Source: Cymbomonas tetramitiformis
Taxonomy: Eukaryota; Chlorophyta; Pyramimonadophyceae; Pyramimonadales; Pyramimonadaceae
NCBI GenBank assembly: GCA_001247695.2
Contig: LGRX02034414.1
Span: forward strand, 1 to 64,000
Length of the DNA stretch: 64,000 nucleotides
Direction: 5' to 3'
A program made the position numbers and the translations under genes. This document shows positions 63,140 through 64,000 of the stretch, piece after piece (the first letter of the stretch is position 1; the number at the start of each line of letters is the position of its first letter). The notes beneath the pieces were generated by a model, which saw nothing but the letters and a program-made list of their open reading frames with translations, did no database searches and was not told where the DNA came from.

Positions 63140-63390
63140 CTGGCACATGCAAAGAGATTGCGGTCTACCGGTCGATGCCTGCCGCCAAGACGTGGGACTG
63201 TCCTTTGCAGTGGTGGTCAGATAGAAACCATAACATGTCCAACCCGTTTCCGCGGATTATGCAGTTCCTAGGAACCCCTTTAAGCACAATTGGTGTTAAG
63301 CGTTCATTCATTGCGTGTGGGCAGAAAAAGAGGGTGACGGAGGGGACCCTAGAGCATTCTATGATGGCCTCGATTAACACTCGTCCTTAG
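63140..63390 (+). pseudogene. hAT transposase dimerisation-domain remnant
   Basis: The plus-strand frame ending at TAG 63390 has the C-terminal hAT pattern: CPLQWWSDRN, then FPRIMQFLGTPLSTIGVKRSF and LEHSMMASINT. This matches the WW, small-residue and SERxFS-type blocks of the hATC region, here with IGVKRSF. Nothing upstream on this strand continues the transposase, so only the 3' end survives. It overlaps the start of the unrecognised minus-strand ORF by a few bases only if the TTG start is used. Confidence 0.65.
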
Positions 63391-64000
63391 TTGCAAGCAA
63401 TTTTTTTTTGTATATCTGCGATCGATATCGTCTCGATAGTGATAACAGTGTTACCTTAACATCGTACGATTGCAACCTACATCATATACCGAAATTCTCG
63501 ATAATATCGATAACTGAAAAGTTGACTCGTCTCTCGATATATGTTTCTCTGTTGTTCGTATCTCTCGATAGGCACTTCATCGTTATTCGTATCTCTCGAT
63601 CCTCCCCCCCACACATCGTTATTCAAAGTTATCTATAGGCTATTTCGATTTGTCGGTATCGTCCCTTCGTTGCTCCATAGCACCACCTACCCCAAACGGC
63701 ATAGGTCTAACCGATCATACCTACTAGAACAAATGGACAAAACGTGGTATGTGGCCACGACCTAGCCGTATCGAAAGCGTATACTATACTCAAACGGTAT
63801 ATTGGAGTACAGAAGTCGGGCGACAAGTGACTCGTTATCTGTGAATATTTATAAGTGGAAATTGCCGACAACAAACCGAAACTATCCAAATCTCACCATG
63901 AATTTTTTTATCAAGTTCCCCTTGCATCCCCCCTTGCAGCAACAATAAGGGGATAACATGTAGGCTGCAGTTTCCCACTGTACGGAATCTCGGTTTTCAA
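63391..64000. other. Right-edge sequence without a gene
   Basis: Nothing coding is recognised. Words around CTCTCGATA and TATCGATA recur between 63420 and 63610 without a fixed period. The segment may be the 3' flank of the hAT relic. Confidence 0.45.

Overview
The window is a gene-poor stretch of a eukaryotic nuclear genome made almost entirely of nested transposable elements. No host housekeeping gene, rRNA gene, convincing tRNA gene or CRISPR array is visible. GT-AG introns, a chromodomain Ty3/gypsy element, a CACTA element, a PHD finger and an internal run of plant-type telomere-like repeats (CCCTAAA) fit a green-lineage alga or related protist. Which organism it is cannot be settled from the sequence.

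Layout. 1-9764 is an old, decayed plus-strand chromodomain gypsy copy (called E1), with a TIR element and several tandem repeats inside and its 3' LTR at 8180-9764. 9957-44431 is one minus-strand chromodomain gypsy element (G1). It runs from a truncated 5' LTR (43858-44431) through a long leader, Gag, protease, RT/RNase H, integrase and chromodomain to the 3' LTR (9957-11451). G1 is split by two later insertions. The first is an 8.1 kb CACTA DNA transposon at 13018-21125, inserted in pol with a 3-bp ATA duplication. The second is a 15.6 kb GC-rich retroelement at 27654-43214, inserted in the leader with a GATT duplication. 44440-45240 holds tandem repeats. 45250-48580 is a non-LTR RT element on the plus strand. 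48584-55698 is a second decayed gypsy copy (E2), parallel to E1. 56113-56290 is a fresh chromodomain fragment, 56426-60514 a large orphan Gag gene on the minus strand, 62151-63152 an unrecognised acidic ORF, and about 63140-63390 a hAT dimerisation-domain remnant.

The standout is the 15.6 kb retroelement. Its two 384-bp terminal repeats look identical, which points to a young insertion. ORF1 (about 2,100 codons) carries Gag, a variant zinc knuckle, an aspartic protease and about 1,100 residues I cannot assign. ORF2 (2,347 codons) encodes, in order, an N-terminal region with several membrane-spanning stretches, RT, RNase H, a C5-cytosine DNA methyltransferase with DNMT3/DRM-like motifs, integrase, a PHD finger and a second Rossmann-type methyltransferase-like domain. 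Retroelements that captured cytosine methyltransferases are known from some algae and dinoflagellates. I know of no precedent for this particular combination of two methyltransferases, a chromatin reader and a membrane domain in one Pol.
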